Position numbers and translations under genes: made by a program. Positions 6,032 through 6,836 of a stretch of 6,836 nucleotides of DNA are shown one piece after another; the first letter of the stretch is position 1, and each line of letters begins with the position of its first letter. This DNA is from Alphaproteobacteria bacterium. GTDB lineage: Bacteria; Pseudomonadota; Alphaproteobacteria; CACIAM-22H2. The stretch covers positions 1-6,836 of the forward strand of contig VGDA01000193.1 in NCBI GenBank assembly GCA_016869915.1. The letters run 5' to 3'. The notes under the pieces were generated by a model. That model did not search any database. It was not told where the DNA came from and was given only the letters and a program-made list of their open reading frames with translations.

Positions 6032-6036
6032 CGCGT

Positions 6037-6836
6037 TCAGCGCCAGCCGAACCGGCGCATGATCTCGGTCGCCGCGCGCGCCGTGTCGTCGGGCGGCGCG
6101 TAGCTCCAGCGCTCGAGCGGCGAATCGTCGGCGGGCCAGCGGCGCAACACGCCTTCCTCGGTGAGCGCATCGACGAAGCGCTGCATGCGCGGCGAACGGC
6201 ACTCGACGGGGATCCAGTAGACCGGCTTGCCGGTGCCCGCGGCCTCCGAGATCATCGATACGGAATCCTGCGTCACCGCCAGGATGTCCGCGAGCGCGAG
6301 CAGGCCGCGATAGGGGTTGGCGCCCGTGCCGTCCCAGACCATCGCGCCTGCGGGCCCGAGCTCGGCATGGAGCACGGCCTCGTTCGCCGCGCCGGTCCGG
6401 CGCGAGGGCGTCGCGGCGACGCCGATGCCGTCGCGATGCATGCGCAGCCGGATGCCGGTGCAGATCTCCGCCAGCCGCGCCGGCGCCAGGCGGAAGCGGC
6501 GGCCGGCGTCACCGCCGCAGAGGAAGGCGAGGAGCGGGCGCCCCAGCCCGGCGAAGCGCGGCGCCCATTCCCGCGCCGCGGCGTCGAGCGCGGCCGGCGC
6601 GAGGCCATGCAGCGTGGCGCGCGTCGCGACCACGTTCGGTCCCTCGATGCGGTCGTGGCGCGGGGCGACGACGAGGTCGAATCGCGCGGGATCCGTCTTC
6701 GGGTCCTGAACGTGCACGACGCGCGTCGCGCCGCACGCCGCGAGCCGGATCGCCGCCGCAAGCGGCGCGACCGCGCTTCCCGAGCTGATGACGAGGTCGG
6801 GCCAGGGTGGCGCGATCGCCTCGCCGCCCGGCGCGA
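6037..6836 (-). CDS. Mitochondrial fission ELM1-family protein (COG3660/DUF1022), N-terminus outside window
   Basis: The frame is open to the right window edge, giving 265 visible codons and ending at TGA 6037-6039. The GTG at 6717 is internal: in-frame sequence upstream of it reads WPDLVISSGSAVAPLAAAIR, then VVHVQDPKTDPARFDLVV, both typical of this family. Other hallmarks are HDRIEGPNV, FLCGGD and TQDSVSMISEAAGTGKPVY (about 6216-6275). The family is usually a little over 300 aa, so roughly 60 N-terminal residues are missing. ELM1 is known in plants for recruiting the dynamin-like protein DRP3A in mitochondrial fission. The bacterial homologues have a glycosyltransferase-B-like look and no established reaction, so an envelope or sugar-related role is a guess. 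It lies on the same strand as trxB, 149 bp upstream. I see no frame damage. Confidence 0.92.
   Translation of the reverse strand, partial: APGGEAIAPPWPDLVISSGSAVAPLAAAIRLAACGATRVVHVQDPKTDPARFDLVVAPRHDRIEGPNVVATRATLHGLAPAALDAAAREWAPRFAGLGRPLLAFLCGGDAGRRFRLAPARLAEICTGIRLRMHRDGIGVAATPSRRTGAANEAVLHAELGPAGAMVWDGTGANPYRGLLALADILAVTQDSVSMISEAAGTGKPVYWIPVECRSPRMQRFVDALTEEGVLRRWPADDSPLERWSYAPPDDTARAATEIMRRFGWR

Noticed and set aside
4800..6170. 456-codon minus-strand frame overlapping trxB
   Set aside because: Out-of-frame Arg/Ala/Gly-rich reading across trxB and the gap; trxB itself is in another frame with every catalytic motif.

Overview
The window is uniformly GC-rich with G/C-dominated third codon positions. 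It looks like chromosomal DNA of an alphaproteobacterium. The main reason is the minus-strand gene order: an ELM1-family gene, then a CATC-type thioredoxin reductase (trxB), then a LysR-type regulator closely resembling LsrB/VtlR. As I recall, trxB next to lsrB is the arrangement in rhizobia. The sequence alone does not support a genus.

Left half (1-3757, plus strand): the 3' part of a very large RTX-type, calcium-binding, probably type I-secreted surface or extracellular protein. Its 5' end lies outside the window. It is built from tandem 82-residue (246 bp) modules, each with five nonapeptide RTX turns and a 37-residue spacer. Two near-identical 204-residue (612 bp) expanded modules sit in the middle of the array. 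A single missing base at about 3415/3416 puts the last 113 residues, including the presumed secretion signal, out of frame.

Middle (3758-3984): a convergent intergenic region. It holds a textbook intrinsic terminator reading on the minus strand, followed rightward by several smaller dyads. I see no convincing gene in it.

Right half (3985-6836, minus strand): transcription runs ELM1-family gene (5' end outside the window), a 149-bp gap, trxB, a 22-bp gap, then the lsrB-like regulator and the terminator. trxB and the regulator are probably cotranscribed from a promoter in the 149-bp gap. That gap also holds a LysR-type T-N11-A dyad, so the regulator may control its own operon. TrxB reduces thioredoxin with NADPH, LsrB-type regulators govern redox and envelope genes, and the bacterial role of ELM1 proteins is unknown.

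I found no mobile element, CRISPR array, tRNA or rRNA, and nothing that clearly amounts to a new defence or mobile system. The most notable points are the frameshifted modular RTX gene, the ELM1-trxB-lsrB neighbourhood with a regulator that has only one cysteine, and the possible autoregulatory site.
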